The notes beneath the pieces were generated by a model, which was given only the letters and a program-made list of their open reading frames with translations, ran no database searches and was not told the DNA's origin. A program made the position numbers and the translations under genes. This document shows positions 32,601-47,600 of a stretch of DNA of 64,000 nt, in pieces. Origin of the DNA: Natrinema sp. DC36 (lineage in GTDB: Archaea; Halobacteriota; Halobacteria; Halobacteriales; Natrialbaceae); contig NZ_CP084472.1 of the NCBI RefSeq assembly GCF_020405225.1, positions 1,922,001 to 1,986,000 on the forward strand, given 5' to 3'. Each line of letters opens with the position of its first letter. Position 1 is the stretch's first letter.

Positions 32601-35600
32601 TGTACGAACTGAACGGCGCAAGGTTATCGACGCCCGCGTCGCTCACCGTACTGATCCAGGCGATCGGTCGCGGGGTGACGACGGTTTTGACCAGACGCGC
32701 GATCTCGCGTTCCGTACGGTCCGAGGGAGCGAATTCGTCCATCACTCCGTCGATATGCGACCTTACTACTCAAGCCTGCGCCTCGAGGAACTCCCCGAGA
32801 ATCGTCCGGTGACACCGCTTCTTCTCGGTGTTCTCGTAGCAGACCAGCGCCAGCGACTCGCCGGATGACAGCCGATCGTTCAGCGCAGCGACCGCCGCCT
32901 GCGCCTCGTCAGCGTTCTCGAGGTACTCGCGATACGCCTCACCGAACCCGACCTGGTCCCACGCGGCGTTGTGGGCTCCCTCCTCGCAGAGGCCCTGCAT
33001 CTTCATGTCCTCCTCGGCCTCGCGCATCGACTCGAGCAAGTCCGTGGGCGGCCCGAGCGCTGGGATGTTCTCGTCGACTGCCGCGTGGAACCACGACGTC
33101 GGTTGTCGAACGACACCCACACGTATCGCATCCGCCGGCAAATCGACCAGTTCGTGTTGGATCGCAGCGACGTAGGTGTCCGTAAGCGTCCCTCGAGCCA
33201 TACCGGGACGGTACGCGCGTCCCGCATTTATATACAGCGTCGGATCGAATCGACGCTATTCAATGTCCCACGACAGCGAAAATCCGAACGCCGACGTCCA
33301 GTACCACCTCGAGGTCGCTCCCGACGACGTGGCGAATACCGTGCTCCTCCCCGGAAACCCCGAGCGCCTCGAGAAGATCGTCGCGTTCTGGGACGAGTAC
33401 GAGATGCGGGCCCACCACCGCGAGTACCGAACGGCGACGGGCGAAGCCGACGGGACGCCCATCTCGGTCACCTCGACCGGCATCGGCAGCCCCTCCGCCG
33501 CGATCGCCGTCGAGGAACTTGCTCGAGTCGGCGTCGAGACGTTCATCCGGGTCGGCTCCTGCGGTGCGATCCAGCCCGAGATGGCCGTCGGAGACCTGGT
33601 GATCACGACCGGCGCGGTCCGTCAGGAGGGAACCAGCGACGAGTACGTCCGCGAGGACTATCCGGCCGCCGCGGATTACGAGGTGGTATCCGCACTCGTC
33701 GCCGCCGCCGAACGGCTCGGCTACGACTATCACACCGGCGTGACGATGAGCGCGGACTCGTTCTACGCCGGCCAGGGCCGGCCGGGATTCGACGGCTTCG
33801 AAGCCGCCGGTTCCGACGAGTTGGTCGACGAGCTCAAAGCGGCGAACGTCACCAACATCGAGATGGAGGCCAGCGCCATCCTCACCCTCGCGAGTCTGTA
33901 CGGGCTCCGAGCCGGCGCCGTCTGTACCGTCTACGCCAACCGCGAAACCGGCGAGTTCCGGACCGAAGGAGAGTCCCGCGCCGCCGAAACCGCGACGCTC
34001 GCGACCCATCTGCTGGCGAAAATGGACGCCGTCAAACGAGAGGCGGGCGTCGACCGCTGGCACGCCGGTCTCTCGCTCGAGTAGCGCTCCGGAATCGAAT
34101 AGCCATCCGGAATCGACGAGTTCCCCGTGTTAGTCTCGCATCCGGATGATGCCGTTCTCGAAGACCTTGCGGTTCGGGACGATGTACTCCTCCGAGTCGT
34201 CTTCGATCTTGGTGACGAACAGATCGACCTCCTGGACGATACCCGTCTGGTCGCCGATTCGGACCTCGTCGCCGATCCCGTAAGGCTGGTTCAGAAGGAG
34301 ATAGATACCCGCGGCGCTCGAGACGAGGAACTCCTTGAAGGCGACGGTGCCGACGATGACGATCCCGATGGCGTACACCGTCAACAATATCAACAGCGCC
34401 AACACGTGGACGCCGATCTGGCCGAGCGCGATGATGAACGTGACGTACAGCACGGAGTACTTGACCAGTTTCGGGATGACCGACACCTCGGGAAGCTTGA
34501 CGCCTCGCAGATACTCGCTGACGATCAGTTCCGACTTGTCCGCGACGATAAATCCCAGAATGAGCACGAGCACGGCGATGAACAGCTGCGGGATGAACTC
34601 GGTGACGCGGAGCCAGAACGCGTCAGTGTCCAGCAACTGCGCGATGTGGATCGCGGTGAGCACCGCGATGCCGTAGATGAACCAGGAACTCAGCCGGGCG
34701 ACGATCTCGACCGTCGAGGTCCCGATCGACTGAGCCGTCCGCTCGAACGGCGTTCCCTCGACGGCTTCCGGGACGCCCGAGGCCGAAAGTAACTCTTCGT
34801 TGAGCTTGCCGACGAGATAACCGACGACCAGCCCGAGTGCGAGCACGGCCGCGGCGATGACGGCCGGCTCGTTGACGAACGTCTGCCAGTCCACCATATC
34901 AGTACGCCTCCGGATCGACCTCCAGAATGAGTTCACCGCCCTTGAACGCCCGGACGAGCCCGTCGCTCTCCGAGAGCACGATCGCGATCGCGTTGGTATC
35001 CCGCGTGATCGCGCCGCCGGCCATGTGCCGCGCCCCTAACCCCTTCGGAATGTCGACTCCCTCCGCCGACGGCTCGAGGTAGCGGTACGCGGAGACGATC
35101 TTTCCCGCGTCAGAGATGATAAACGCACCGTCGAGCCGCGAGAACTCCTTCAGCATGACGTTCACGATCGGATCGCCGACGTGGACGTGGGACTTCTCGA
35201 AGGGGTTGTACGAAAGCGGGCGGGACTTGTTCATCACCTTCCCCGCGTCGCCGACGATGAACAGCGCGCCGACGGGTTTGCCCTTCTGGCCCTTCTGTCC
35301 CAGTTCGATCGCCAGTTCGAGGACCGCCTTGACCACTTCGGGGTCCGCGCGGGATTTGGCGAAGATGTCGTAGATCCCGGTGTGGTTTTCCGCGTCAGCG
35401 CGGACGCGAGAAACCGTATCGATTCCATCCCCGAAAACGCTCGTTGCACAGGCGAGTTCGTCACCGTCTTCGATCACGCCCTGTTCGAGCGCGCCCTCGA
35501 GCCCGAATCTGATCCGCTCGGAGATGTCCTCGAACTCGAGGGGGAGTTCGACGAACGTCTCCGCACCCACGGCGTTTTCGGTGCCGACGACGACCACGTC

Positions 35601-38600
35601 GAGGTCTTCGACGGCCACGAACCGCTCGTAGTACGAACCGCTCGGTGAAAAGAGTACGACGGCATCGACACTCGCGAAGAGATCCCCGAACACGTCGTCT
35701 ATCCCGGCCATTGATACTATAACTCGGTCCTGCTCGAATAAGCGTTATGGGGCGTCTGACGCTCGTCTGCCGATTCTATCCGAATTCTGCCGCGTTCAAA
35801 ATAACTGTCATTATTTCGCCATTCGGTTCGGGACAGCGCCCGGGGAAGCGACCGATCGCGACACGTCGCCGTCCTCGACCCGGTTCTCGGTTCGCGGGAA
35901 GAGTTTCGATCGATATCAGCGTCGGCTCACCTCTCCGAATTCGGACTCGAGCAACGGTATCAACCGACGTGGTCTCCGTGTTCCCACTCCGCTCCACGAT
36001 CCGTTCAGTGCTCACAGCTCGCTTCGGTCACTGGTCGCGAACTCGAGGTGTGGGTACAGTGAGCGTCTCACAGTGTGCGAGACCGGATTCGAACCACGGC
36101 CGCAGCAAAGCTGCTCCCTGATTCGAATCTGGTGGCTGCATTCTCCGCTCGCGAAGTTGTTCGCGGAGAATGCGCGGGACCGGATTCGAACCGGAGCAAG
36201 ACGGTCGCTCTCGCTCCGCTCGAGCGCTGCGACTTGCAGGGTTCGAATCCGCTCCTGCTCCCTCACTCCAAACCGCTCGCTACGCTCGCGGTTTTCCGTT
36301 CAGTGCTCACGGCTCACTTCGCTCACCGTTCGCAAAACCGAGACGCTCACTACGATCGCGTCTCGCAGTGCGCGGGACCGGATTCGAACCGGCGGACCCC
36401 TACGGGACAGCGTCCTAAGCGCTGCGCCGTTGGCCTAGCTTGGCTACCCGCGCCCGGTCCCGACTTTTCTCGAGTCGAGTAAGTAGCTGTCGGTCCACGT
36501 CAAGGGCGTTTCACCGGCTCTTCCGGCGACCAATCCGGCGGGACGATAAACGTCACGTGCTCCGGATCCCGAAGCTGGTGGAGCTCCGCGGCCTGTTCGG
36601 CCAGCGACCGCTCCCGATACGGCATCTCGAGTCCGCAACCGGTACAGACGAGTTTGCAGGTTGGCTCTTTCATGAGGCGTCGTGAACCGACACCGCGGCT
36701 GGCGTCGAGTACCGCTTCGGTGGACGGCTGGTTTAGTAGTTGTCACCTAGTGAAATCGACGGAGAACGGCCGGTTTTCCGGGATATTCGTAGCGAACCGT
36801 TGCCATCCGTAGTACTCCATTGGGAGGCGACGGGATCGTGCCGGGGTCGTATCGGCCGACCGGCGAAATCGCGCGGTCGGACCACACGTTTATCCCGTCC
36901 GATCCGATATCCCGAGGTATGCACAGCGCCCGGGATCGCATCGAATACGAACCGTGGCTCGAGGAGCTCGAGACCGTCGCCGACCGGCTGGAACTGACGA
37001 GCGAGGCTCGATCGTGCGCGGCCGATCTCTTCCTCGCAGACGTTCCAGACGCCGATCGCTCGAAGCGAGCGGTGCTCGCTGCCAGCCTCTACGCCGGTTC
37101 GCTCGTCGCCGGTGACGGCCGCACCCAGGGCGCAGTCGCCGACGCCGCGGACGTTTCCCGACTGTCGATCCAGTCCCGCTGGAAGGAACTGCTCGAGTCG
37201 GCCGGACTCGAACCGCCCCGCTGGTAGCGGTCTCGTACACCCACTGTTTCCCGGCACAGTGGCGGACTGATTTTGCACAAGCGGACGATACGAGAACGAC
37301 GCGGCGACGGAACTCGAAAATCAGTTCACGCAGAAGAGACGAGTAGCGCGCTCGGTCGACGGAAGTCGGTCGTTCGCGTCACTCGTCGATGACGGCCCCG
37401 TGCTCGTCGATCTCGCCCGCGACGATCCGGGTGCTCGAGATGATGTCGCCGTCGTCCGCGACGAGGTGGGGGACGACGACCACTTCGAGCGGGTCGTGCC
37501 CGTTTTCGCGGCGGATCTCGTTGATCCGTTTGCCGCCCTCGCGGGTTTCGGGGGAGACGACGAGGTAGTCGAACTGTGGTTCGGTCGCGATCCCCGTCGG
37601 GGATTCGAGCATCCGAATCTCGAACTCGCGGTCGTGGTCGGCAGCGATCGACTCGAGTTCGGCAGCGAGCGCGTCTTCGCGTTCGTCGTACGATCGGACG
37701 TGTCGATCGACGTCTCGCGACTTCGGTGCGAGTTCGTCGCTGGTCAACCCGACCGTCACGTCCCCGAGTTCGAACGCCCGTTCGAACAGCCGTCGATGGC
37801 CGTCATGAACGGGGTCGAAGGTCCCACCAAGCGCGACGTCCATACCCCATCTCACTTGCGCGGTGCGTATAAAACGGTCGAATCAGTGCATCTGCTTCCG
37901 TGGAATCGGGGCTCCCGCACCACTTTGATTTCGACGATTGTCGAAAGTCCCCTTCGCATTGTTTTTAGTAGTCCCCCGCAGTGTCCCCGGTATGGGATTA
38001 GATGAGGATTCACTGGAGTATCACCGCACCGATCCACCCGGAAAAATAGAGATTTCGACCACGAAACCGACGAATACGCAACGCGACCTCTCACTGGCGT
38101 ACTCGCCGGGCGTGGCCGCGCCGTGTCTCGAGATCGACGCAGACGAAACCGACGCCTATCAGTACACGGCCAAGGGCAATCTCGTCGGGGTCGTCTCGAA
38201 CGGTTCCGCCGTGCTCGGACTGGGCGACATCGGTGCGCAAGCGTCGAAACCGGTCATGGAGGGCAAGGGAGTCCTGTTCAAGCGGTTCGCCGACATCGAC
38301 GTCTTCGACATCGAACTCGACGAAGCCGATCCCGACAAACTCGTCGAGGCCGTCAAGATGATGGAACCCACCTTCGGTGGCGTCAATCTCGAGGATATCA
38401 AAGCGCCCGAGTGTTTCACCGTCGAGGAGCGCCTGCGCGAGGAGATCGACATCCCGGTCTTCCACGACGACCAGCACGGCACCGCGATCATCTCCGGGGC
38501 GGCGCTCATCAACGCCGCCGACGTCGCGGGGAAGTCGCTCGAGGAACTCGAAATCACGTTCTCGGGAGCGGGCGCGAGCGCGATCGCGACGGCCCGGTTC

Positions 38601-41600
38601 TACGTCTCGCTGGGCTGTAAGAAGGAGAACATCACGATGTGTGACTCCTCGGGGATCATCACCGAGGAGCGCGCGGCGGCCGGCGACGTCAACGAGTACA
38701 AGCAACAGTTCGCCCGCGACGTGCCCGAGGGGGGACTCGCGGACGCGATGGAGGGGACGGACGTCTTCGTCGGCCTCTCGATCGGCGGGATCGTCTCCCA
38801 GGAGATGGTCCAGTCCATGGCCGACAATCCGATCGTCTTCGCGATGGCCAATCCCGATCCGGAGATCGGCTACGAGGACGCCAAAGAAGCCCGCGACGAT
38901 ACGGTTATCATGGCGACCGGACGCTCCGACTACCCGAATCAGGTCAACAACGTCCTCGGTTTCCCCTTCATCTTCCGCGGCGCGCTCGACGTGCGTGCGA
39001 CCGAGATCAACGAGGAGATGAAGGTCGCCTGCGCCGAGGCGCTCGCCGAACTCGCCCGCCAGGACGTTCCCGACGCGGTCGTCAAGGCCTACGGCGACGA
39101 GGCGATTCAGTACGGCCCGAACTACATCATTCCCAAACCCGTCGATCCGCGGGTGCTCTTCCGCGTCGCACCGGCGATCGCCGAGGCCGCGATGGAATCC
39201 GGTGCCGCTCGCACCGAGATCGACCTCGAGGCCTACGAGGAAGAACTGGAGGCCCGCCTCGGAAAATCGCGTGAGATGATGCGCGTCGTCCTCAACAAGG
39301 CCAAGAGCGAGCCGAAGACGGTCGCACTCGCGGAGGGCGAGAACGAGAAGATGATCCGCGCCGCCTACCAGATCCAGGAGCAGGGGATCGCCCTGCCGAT
39401 CCTCATCGGCGACGAGGACGACATCCGGGGAACGGCCGCGAACCTCGGCCTGGATTTCGATCCGACCGTCGCCGACCCGTCCGTCGGCGACTACGAGGAG
39501 TACGCCGACCGGCTCCACGAACTCCGCTCTCGCAAGGGAATCACGCGGAGCGAAGCCGGCGAACTCATCGAGCGCGACTCGAACTACTTCGGTAGCGTCA
39601 TGGTCGAACAGGGCGACGCGGACGCGCTCCTGACCGGCCTTTCCCATCACTACCCGTCGGCGCTCCGACCGCCGCTGCAAGTGATCGGCACCGCCGACGA
39701 CGTCGACTACGCTGCCGGCGTCTACCTGCTCACGTTCAAGAACCGCGTCATCTTCGTGGCCGACGCGACGGTCAACCAGGCTCCCAACGAGGACGTTCTC
39801 GCGGAGGTTACCAAGCAGACCGGGAAACTCGCGCGACGGTTCAACGTCGAACCGCGCGCCGCCTTGCTCTCGTACTCGAACTTCGGCAGCGTCGACAACG
39901 AGGGGACGCGCAAACCTCGAAAGGCGGCCTCGATGCTGCAGGACGACCCCGAAGTCGACTTCCCCGTCGACGGCGAGATGCAGGCTGACACCGCCGTCGT
40001 CGAGGACATCCTCGAGGGAACCTACGGCTTTTCGGAGCTCGAGCAGCCCGCGAACGTGCTCGTCTTCCCGAACCTCGAGTCGGGCAACATCGGCTACAAG
40101 CTGCTTCAGCGCCTCGGCGGCGCGGACGCGATCGGGCCGATGCTGGTCGGAATGGACAAGCCGGTTCACGTCCTCCAGCGGGGCGACGAGGTCAAGGACA
40201 TCGTGAACCTCGCCGGCGTTGCGGTCGTCGACGCCCAGCAGGAGTGAGACGGTGAGCGAGCACGCGGCCGACCCACGGGACGGCGACTCCGAACGGAACG
40301 GCGACACCGGTCGGAACGGCGACTCCGATCAGGCGGTCCACGAAGCCGACTCCAAGCAGGCAGTCTACGAGCCCGAATCTGATCGGGCGGTCCCCGGACC
40401 CGACTCCGATCGGAGCACCTCCGAGGCCGGCGGTGCTCGGTTCACCAGACGGCAGCTTCTCAGTACCGCAGGAACTGCCGGAGCCGTCGGTCTCGCCGGT
40501 TGTGTCGGCCGACAGTACCGGTCGCCACCCGACTGCTCCGCCGTCGCCAGCGCCGCGGAGACGGCGGACGGCTACGTGCCGCTACCGGCGGACGACGACG
40601 TGTCGATGTTCCGTCGCGGACTGCGACGGTACGGCTACTACCCCGAAGAAACAGTTCCGTCATCGGTGCGCGTCGACTGGTCGTTCCCGGTCAACCGCAT
40701 CGGCCATACCGCGGCCAAATCGACGCCCCGGCCGACGCCCGACGGCGAGACGGTGCTGATTGCCGGCGACGACGGTCGAATTCACGCCGTCAGACCGACC
40801 GGCGAGCACCGCTGGGAACGCGAGACCGGGGCCGGCAGAAGCCTCGGCTTCCACGGGACGCCGGCGATAGCCGACGGCACCGCCTACATCGGCGGCTACG
40901 ACGGCGAACTCTACGCCGTCGACATCGACTCCGGAAGCACGATCTGGCACACCCGAATGCGCGAGTTCGGCGATGCGATCGCGATCGGCTCGAGTCCCGC
41001 GTACGTCGACGGCTCGCTCTATCTCCTCACCGAACACAAGAACCCCGCCAGCGGCGCGCTGTGGGAGGTCGACGCCGCGACCGGGAATCCGACCTGGAGC
41101 GACGACCGCATATGGGGGATGCCCCATCCCTCGCCCGCGATCGACTGCCAGGCCGGCCGGCTCGTTACCGGCTCCAACGACGGCGTCGTTTACTGCTGGG
41201 AGTTTCCCTCCCTCGAGTTCGCCTGGTCGTTCCAGGCGGGCGGCGAGGGCGGCCCCGACGGCGAATCGATGGCGAACGGTCGATTCAATCTCGGTGCGCA
41301 GATCAAGGGAACGATCCCGACGTACGACGGCGCGGCGTTCGTCGGCTCCTGGGACGGCCGGTTCTACCGCCTTGATCTCGCCGACGGCAGCGAGGAGTGG
41401 TCGTTCGACACCGGCGACGTCGTCATGTCGAATCCGGCGATCGATCCCAACCGAGGAGTCGTCTACGTCGGTAGCGATAGCCACCGCGTCTACGCGCTCG
41501 AGGCCGCGACCGGCGACGAACTGTGGTCGACGGACGTCGACGGCCACGTCATCGGCTCGATCACTGCCACGGCGGAAACGATACTCGTCGGTTCCTACGA

Positions 41601-44600
41601 CACCCACCTGTACGCACTCGACAGGGAGACCGGTGATCGGCGCTGGCGGGTCGAAAACCGCGGCCACGTCACCAGCGGCGCGATCCCCCGCGACGGCCGG
41701 ATCTATTACGCCGAGCGCGGCGTCTTCTCGAACTACTACGATGACGACGAGGAGACGGTGCTCGAGAAGCCCGGCCGTGCGTACTGCCTGGTCCCGGACG
41801 AATGACGATCGCTGCCGACGTAGACGACTCCGTGTCTCTCAGTAGATTCACATAATAAGCACTACAACAAAGCTCGCGTCTTCAGGCGCGGGAGGATGCC
41901 GATGAAATGAAGAACGGAATCAGGTTTCGAGAAACCTGTTCAATTCGCTAAATTCCTCGGGTGAGAGGATGACTTCGGTGGCGAACGCATCGAACTGTTC
42001 GAAATCATAGTCGATCGTCAGAATCGTGTTCACTTCTTCGTCGATCGCCACTTGGGCATAGTATCCGTCCCAGCCACCGATATTCGCACTGCACGCTCGA
42101 GCAAATCCTCCGCGTACGATCTCGTCGGGCATTCGGTCGTACCAGTGAATTCGCTTTGCATCCATGAAATTCTGTAGAAGCCGAGACGCATCTGCGTTCG
42201 ATTGTCCGTAGTACGCCGTGAGGACGTTGTGAGCTCCGAATAGCGCAGGATACGGCACAACGGCTTCTATATCGCCGGCGATGGCATCTCGGATATACGA
42301 GAGCGCAGCATCGCGAACCGGGGTCTCCGTGTGTGCGAGAGCGATCACTCCAACGTCGAATAAATACGGATCGCCCGCGTCACTCATCGCTATCTTTCTC
42401 GGCTCCTCGCTGGACAGCGTCTCTGTGCTTCTGAGCGATCGGATCGACGCCCTCGTCGAGCGAACTCGTCTCCCCGTCTCGAGAAGCCGTCTCCGCGACG
42501 AGTTGTTCCATACGGTCGAGAATCTGTTCGGGATCGTCTTCGGGTGCGACGACCGCTTTCCCGTCTTCCTCGCGGATTTCGACTTCGGTACCGGGAGTGA
42601 TACCGAGGCGATCTCGCACCTCCTGTGGAAGGACGATTCGTCCCTTCGAATCCACCTTCGCCATATTCCCACGTAGAGTGGGACCGATCATAACCGTTCT
42701 GGTGAGGGCACCGATTCCGTTCTCGCTCAAAATAGAGAAACCGTATTCCACATATGAGAGTCAGAAAGGAGGACGTCGACATCCTCGTAGCGTACTCGCA
42801 GCGGGAATTTCGTAGCAGTGCATTCAAGTAGACGCCAAGATTTTGATTGGGTATGCAAGATCAGGGACGCTCTACGCGCAAGCGAACCGGTGGCCGACTG
42901 AAGAACGTTCGAAATAGCCGCAAGGACGAACTCGGTCGACTGCCGACGGAGACCGAGGTCGGCGAGCCGCGATTCCGAACCATCGACGTCCGCGGTAACG
43001 GCACGAAGACGCGAGCGCTCGCCACGAACGTCGCGAGCGTCAACAAGGGCGACGAGACGGTGCCCGCGGATATCGAGGACGTCATCGAGAACGACGCCAA
43101 CCCGAACTACGTCCGCCGGAACATCATCACCAAGGGAGCCGTCATCGAGACGAGCGAGGGTCGAGCCCGCGTCCGGTCGCGACCCGGTCAGACCGGTCAG
43201 GTCACCGCCGTTCTCCTCGAGGAGTAGCGATCGACGGGTTTCGGTCGGTTTTTGCGCACTGTTCCCGAGCGGCGCTGCCGCGGATTCAGGGCCGCGGTGC
43301 CGCCTTCTGTAACGCCGTCTCGGCGATGTTGCCGCCGTAGTCGGCGCTTCTGGATAGCGAGTCGACGATCAGTCCCAGCGACTGGGCCTGTGCTGGCTCG
43401 AGGTCGCGAAGCGTATCGTCAATCTGACGGGTGTGCTCGTCAATCTCGAGGACGGCAGCGAGCGCGTCGTGGCCCAGCCGGGTCGCCTCCTCGGATTCGT
43501 CGGCGAACAGCGCGTCCATCGACTGGTCGAAGACGCTCGCGGCTTCGACGTGGAGTCCGTGGAGGGCGTCGGCCACGTCGGCGGGAAGCTCGTCGAGTTT
43601 GAGCGCGATATCGCTGATCTTGACGGCGTGGTCGGCGATCCGCTCGAGCTGGCGGGCGCTCGAGTGAAAGTCGAAACAGGCCTCGCGCGAGACGCCCAGT
43701 TCCTCGACGGCGCGGGGCGATCGCAGCGTCGCGCGGAAGATCCGCGAGACGACGAGCCAGAGCCGGTCGACATCGTCGTCGCGCTCGATCACGTCGCGAG
43801 CGATGTCGTCGTCGTTCTCGATCAGCGCGGTCACGGCGTCCTCGAGCATCGATTTGGCGATCAGGCGCATCCGCGTGACGGCGTTGACGATCGACAGCTC
43901 CGAGGAGTCGAGGAGGTCCTGGATGACCACGCTGTCGCTGGTTTCCTCGAGAACCTCGACGCCGACGAGTCGCTGAGTCGCATCGCGGATCGCGCTGCGC
44001 TGCTCGGTCGTGATCCGGCCCGCCTCCAGCGAGATGACGTCGAAGCCGCTGACGTACATCGTCATCACCGCCCGCATGAGCTGTTCGTCCGCGAGCCCGG
44101 AGACGTCCAGCGTCCCCTCTTGGCGGCGCGTTTCGCGTTCGGGAGTGAGGAGCAGTTCGTCGCCCTCGGGGTAGAACTCGACCGTCGTCCCGCTGCTCAC
44201 GTCGTTGGCCGTCGCCCACGTCTTCGGCAGCGAGACTGTGTACGTCGACCCGCCAGTCACTTGGACTTTTCGCGTCTCCATACGCAGCCGTTTTTACTGC
44301 AACAATATAAATCTACCAGTCTATAGAGAAATATGGAACGCGGGAATAGCGGCGTATTAGGCAGTCTTTGCGGTATTTCCGCTATCAACTAGAGTGTATA
44401 CATCCATCGAAAAAAGTTGACAAACATAGACCTATATAGATCGTATATAGGTATGTATTAGCCGGAATCGACGGGAAGAACGCCGATCTCGGCGACGCGA
44501 ACCGAGCGAGCGATACGCGGGGCAGATCCGAGACGATTCGTCGCTATCGTACGTCGGCGAGGTCGACGAACGCCCGGACGTTCGCCGATATCCACGTCGT

Positions 44601-47600
44601 CAACTGATCGGCCTCGGAGCACTCGCGCGGCGCGATCGTACACCGATCGGGGCGGTCCTCGTATCGGACGACGATCGACTCGAGCGCAGGCGCGTCGCTC
44701 TCGTGTTGCGCGACCGCGGCGAGTCTCCGTCGGGCGGACCGGTCGTCGTGACCGCTGGTGGATCCGTTCATGGGTTCGAGGGATCGTGTATGCGATCCGA
44801 GCGACGACACGTACAAAGCCACTGCTAGTTGTGGTATTGAGGGATCTATAGGGGTATCCGAAGGCGGGGAGAAGGGTGTCTCTCGAGAGCCCGCCATCGT
44901 GACGCGTCCCAGAGATCGTCGAGACACGAGATTTCTTTACGGTCGACCGCCCACCACGGGTATGCACGTCGTCGTCAACGCCGCCGCGAGTGCGGACGGT
45001 AAACTCTCCTCGCGCCGGCGCGAACAGATCGCGATCAGCGGCGAGGCGGATTTCGCACGCGTCGATCGGCTCCGGGCAGCGAGCGACGCCGTCGTGGTCG
45101 GCGTCGGAACCGTCCTCGCGGACGATCCGCACCTGACTGTCAAGGACGCGGAGTTGCGCTCCCAGCGCCGAGAGGACGGCCGCCCGGCGAATCCCGCGCG
45201 AGTGGTCGTCGACTCGAGCGGCCGAACCCCGACGGACGCGGCGATCCTCGACGACGCGGCGACGACCTACGTCTGTCTGAGCGAGGCCGCCCCCGTCGAT
45301 CGACGCGCGGCCCTCGCCGACTGCGCCGAGTTGGTTACGGCGGGTGACGAGCGAGTCGACCTCCTGCGAGCGTTTGCGACGCTGCAAGAGCAGGGCCTCG
45401 AGCGGATCATGGTCGAGGGCGGGGGCGAACTCATCTTCTCGCTGTTCGAGGCCGGGCTGGTCGACGAGCTACGGGTGTTCGTCGGCCCGACAGTCATCGG
45501 CGGCCGCGACGCCCCGACGCTGGCCGACGGCGAGGGGTTCGTCGCCGACTTTCCGACGCTCGAGCTCGCGGAGGTCGACCGGCTCGACGACGGCGTCGTG
45601 TTGACCTGGCGAGTCGACGAACGCTAGAGGGATACTCGAGTCACTCGAACTCCGGATCGCGATCCTCGACGAACGCCGCCATTCCCTCGCGCTGATCGTG
45701 CGTACCGAAGAGGCTCGCGAAGGCGCGTTTTTCATAGGCGAGCCCGCTCTCCTGGGAGCCCTCGAGTCCCCGATTGATGGCCTGTTTGGCGGTTCGCATG
45801 GCGAACGCCGGCTGTGCGGCGAGCCGAGCGGCCAGTTCGTCGACGACGCTCTCGAGGTCGTCGTCGGGAACGACCTCGCCGAACAGACCTGCCTCCGCGG
45901 CGGAGTCGGCGTCGAGCCGTTCGCCGAGGAAGATCATCCGCCGCGCGGTTTCGTCGCCGACCAGCCGCGGCAGCCGCTGGGTGGCTCCCCAGCCAGGAAT
46001 GATACCGAGATCGATCTCGGTGTTGCCGATCAGCGCCGATTCGGCCGCGACCCGCAGGTCGCAGGCCAGCGCCATCTCGCAGCCGCCGCCGAACGCGTAG
46101 CCGTTGACCGCGGCGACCGTCGGCGCGGGGAACGCCTCGAGCGCGTCGGCTACGTCGTGACCGAGTTCGCCCCACTCCTGGGCGGCTTCGGCGGAGAGAT
46201 CCCGCATGTATTTGATGTCCGCGCCGGCGATGAACGCGTCGCCGGCACCCGTCAGAACGAGAACGCGCGCATCTTCGTCCGCGGCCTTCTCGAGGGCCTC
46301 GCCCATCGCTTCGAGCGTTTCGACGTTCAACGCGTTGAGCGCGTCGGGGCGGTCGACCGTGAGCGTCGCGACGTTTCCGTCCCACTCGAGTCGGACTGTG
46401 TCCCAGGACATACCGCGGCGTTCGACTGCCACCGGCATATCGTTTCGCACGGCGGGAGCGATCGAGCGCTGCCCGCGACCGCGGTCCCCGTCACACCTTT
46501 CCTCGCTCGCACCCTACTGGAAGACATGGAACGAGCCACGTTCGGCGGCGGCTGCTTCTGGTGTACCGAGGCGGCGATGAAAGAACTCGAGGGCGTCGAA
46601 TCGGTCACGTCCGGCTACGCCGGCGGACACGTCGAGGATCCGTCTTACCGCGAGGTCTGCTCCGGAAACACCGGCCACGCGGAGGTCGTGCAAGTGGAGT
46701 ACGATCCCGACGAAATCGGCTACGACGAACTGCTCGAGGTGTTCTTCGCCACCCACGATCCGACGCAGCTGAACAGACAGGGACCCGACGTCGGAACCCA
46801 GTACCGCTCTATCGTGCTATCTCACGACGAGGACCAGCGGAGACAGGCCGAGGCCTACATCGAGGCGCTCGACGAGGAGTACGAGGACGACGTGGTGACC
46901 GAACTGGAGTCCCTCGAGACGTTCTATCGCGCCGAGGAGAAACATCAGGACTACTTCGAGAAGAATCCCAACGACGCCTACTGTACGATGCACGCGGCTC
47001 CGAAAGTCGAGAAGGTCCGAGAGAAGTTCGAACGGAAGACGAAATCGGCGGGCGAAGCACGATAACGGCGCGCGCCGCGGGCTGCTGTCGAGTCGTCGCG
47101 AGCACACCGCTATCGAATCGTCGCAAGCACACTGCTGTCCAGCTCTCACGAGCGCACGGATTCCGAGCGACCCCGAGTATTCTCACGAGCAGCCGACCAC
47201 CCCGGCGTTATTTGAGACTTTTCAGCAACGCTCTAGAGTGGGAATGCCGTTCACAAAATATTCGATACAGAGCGTCCGCAGGGGGATCCGGAACCCGGAA
47301 CTCGTCTGGACGGAACTCTGCAAGTACCTCTGGTCGGCCCACCGAACCGTCTTCGAGCTTCGTCACGGGAGCGGCATCGATATCATGGCCGAAGACTGGG
47401 ACACGCTCATCGTCCTCGACGCCTGCCGGTACGACGCCTTTGCCGCGCGGAATCGACTCGACGGGACCCTCGAGTCCCGGCTGTCCGCCGGCTCGAGCAG
47501 CCCGGGGTGGATCGACGCGAACTTCGCGGGGAAACGGCACCACGACACCGTCTACGTGAGCGGGAACGCTTTCACGGCGGATATCGGAGACGACGTGTTT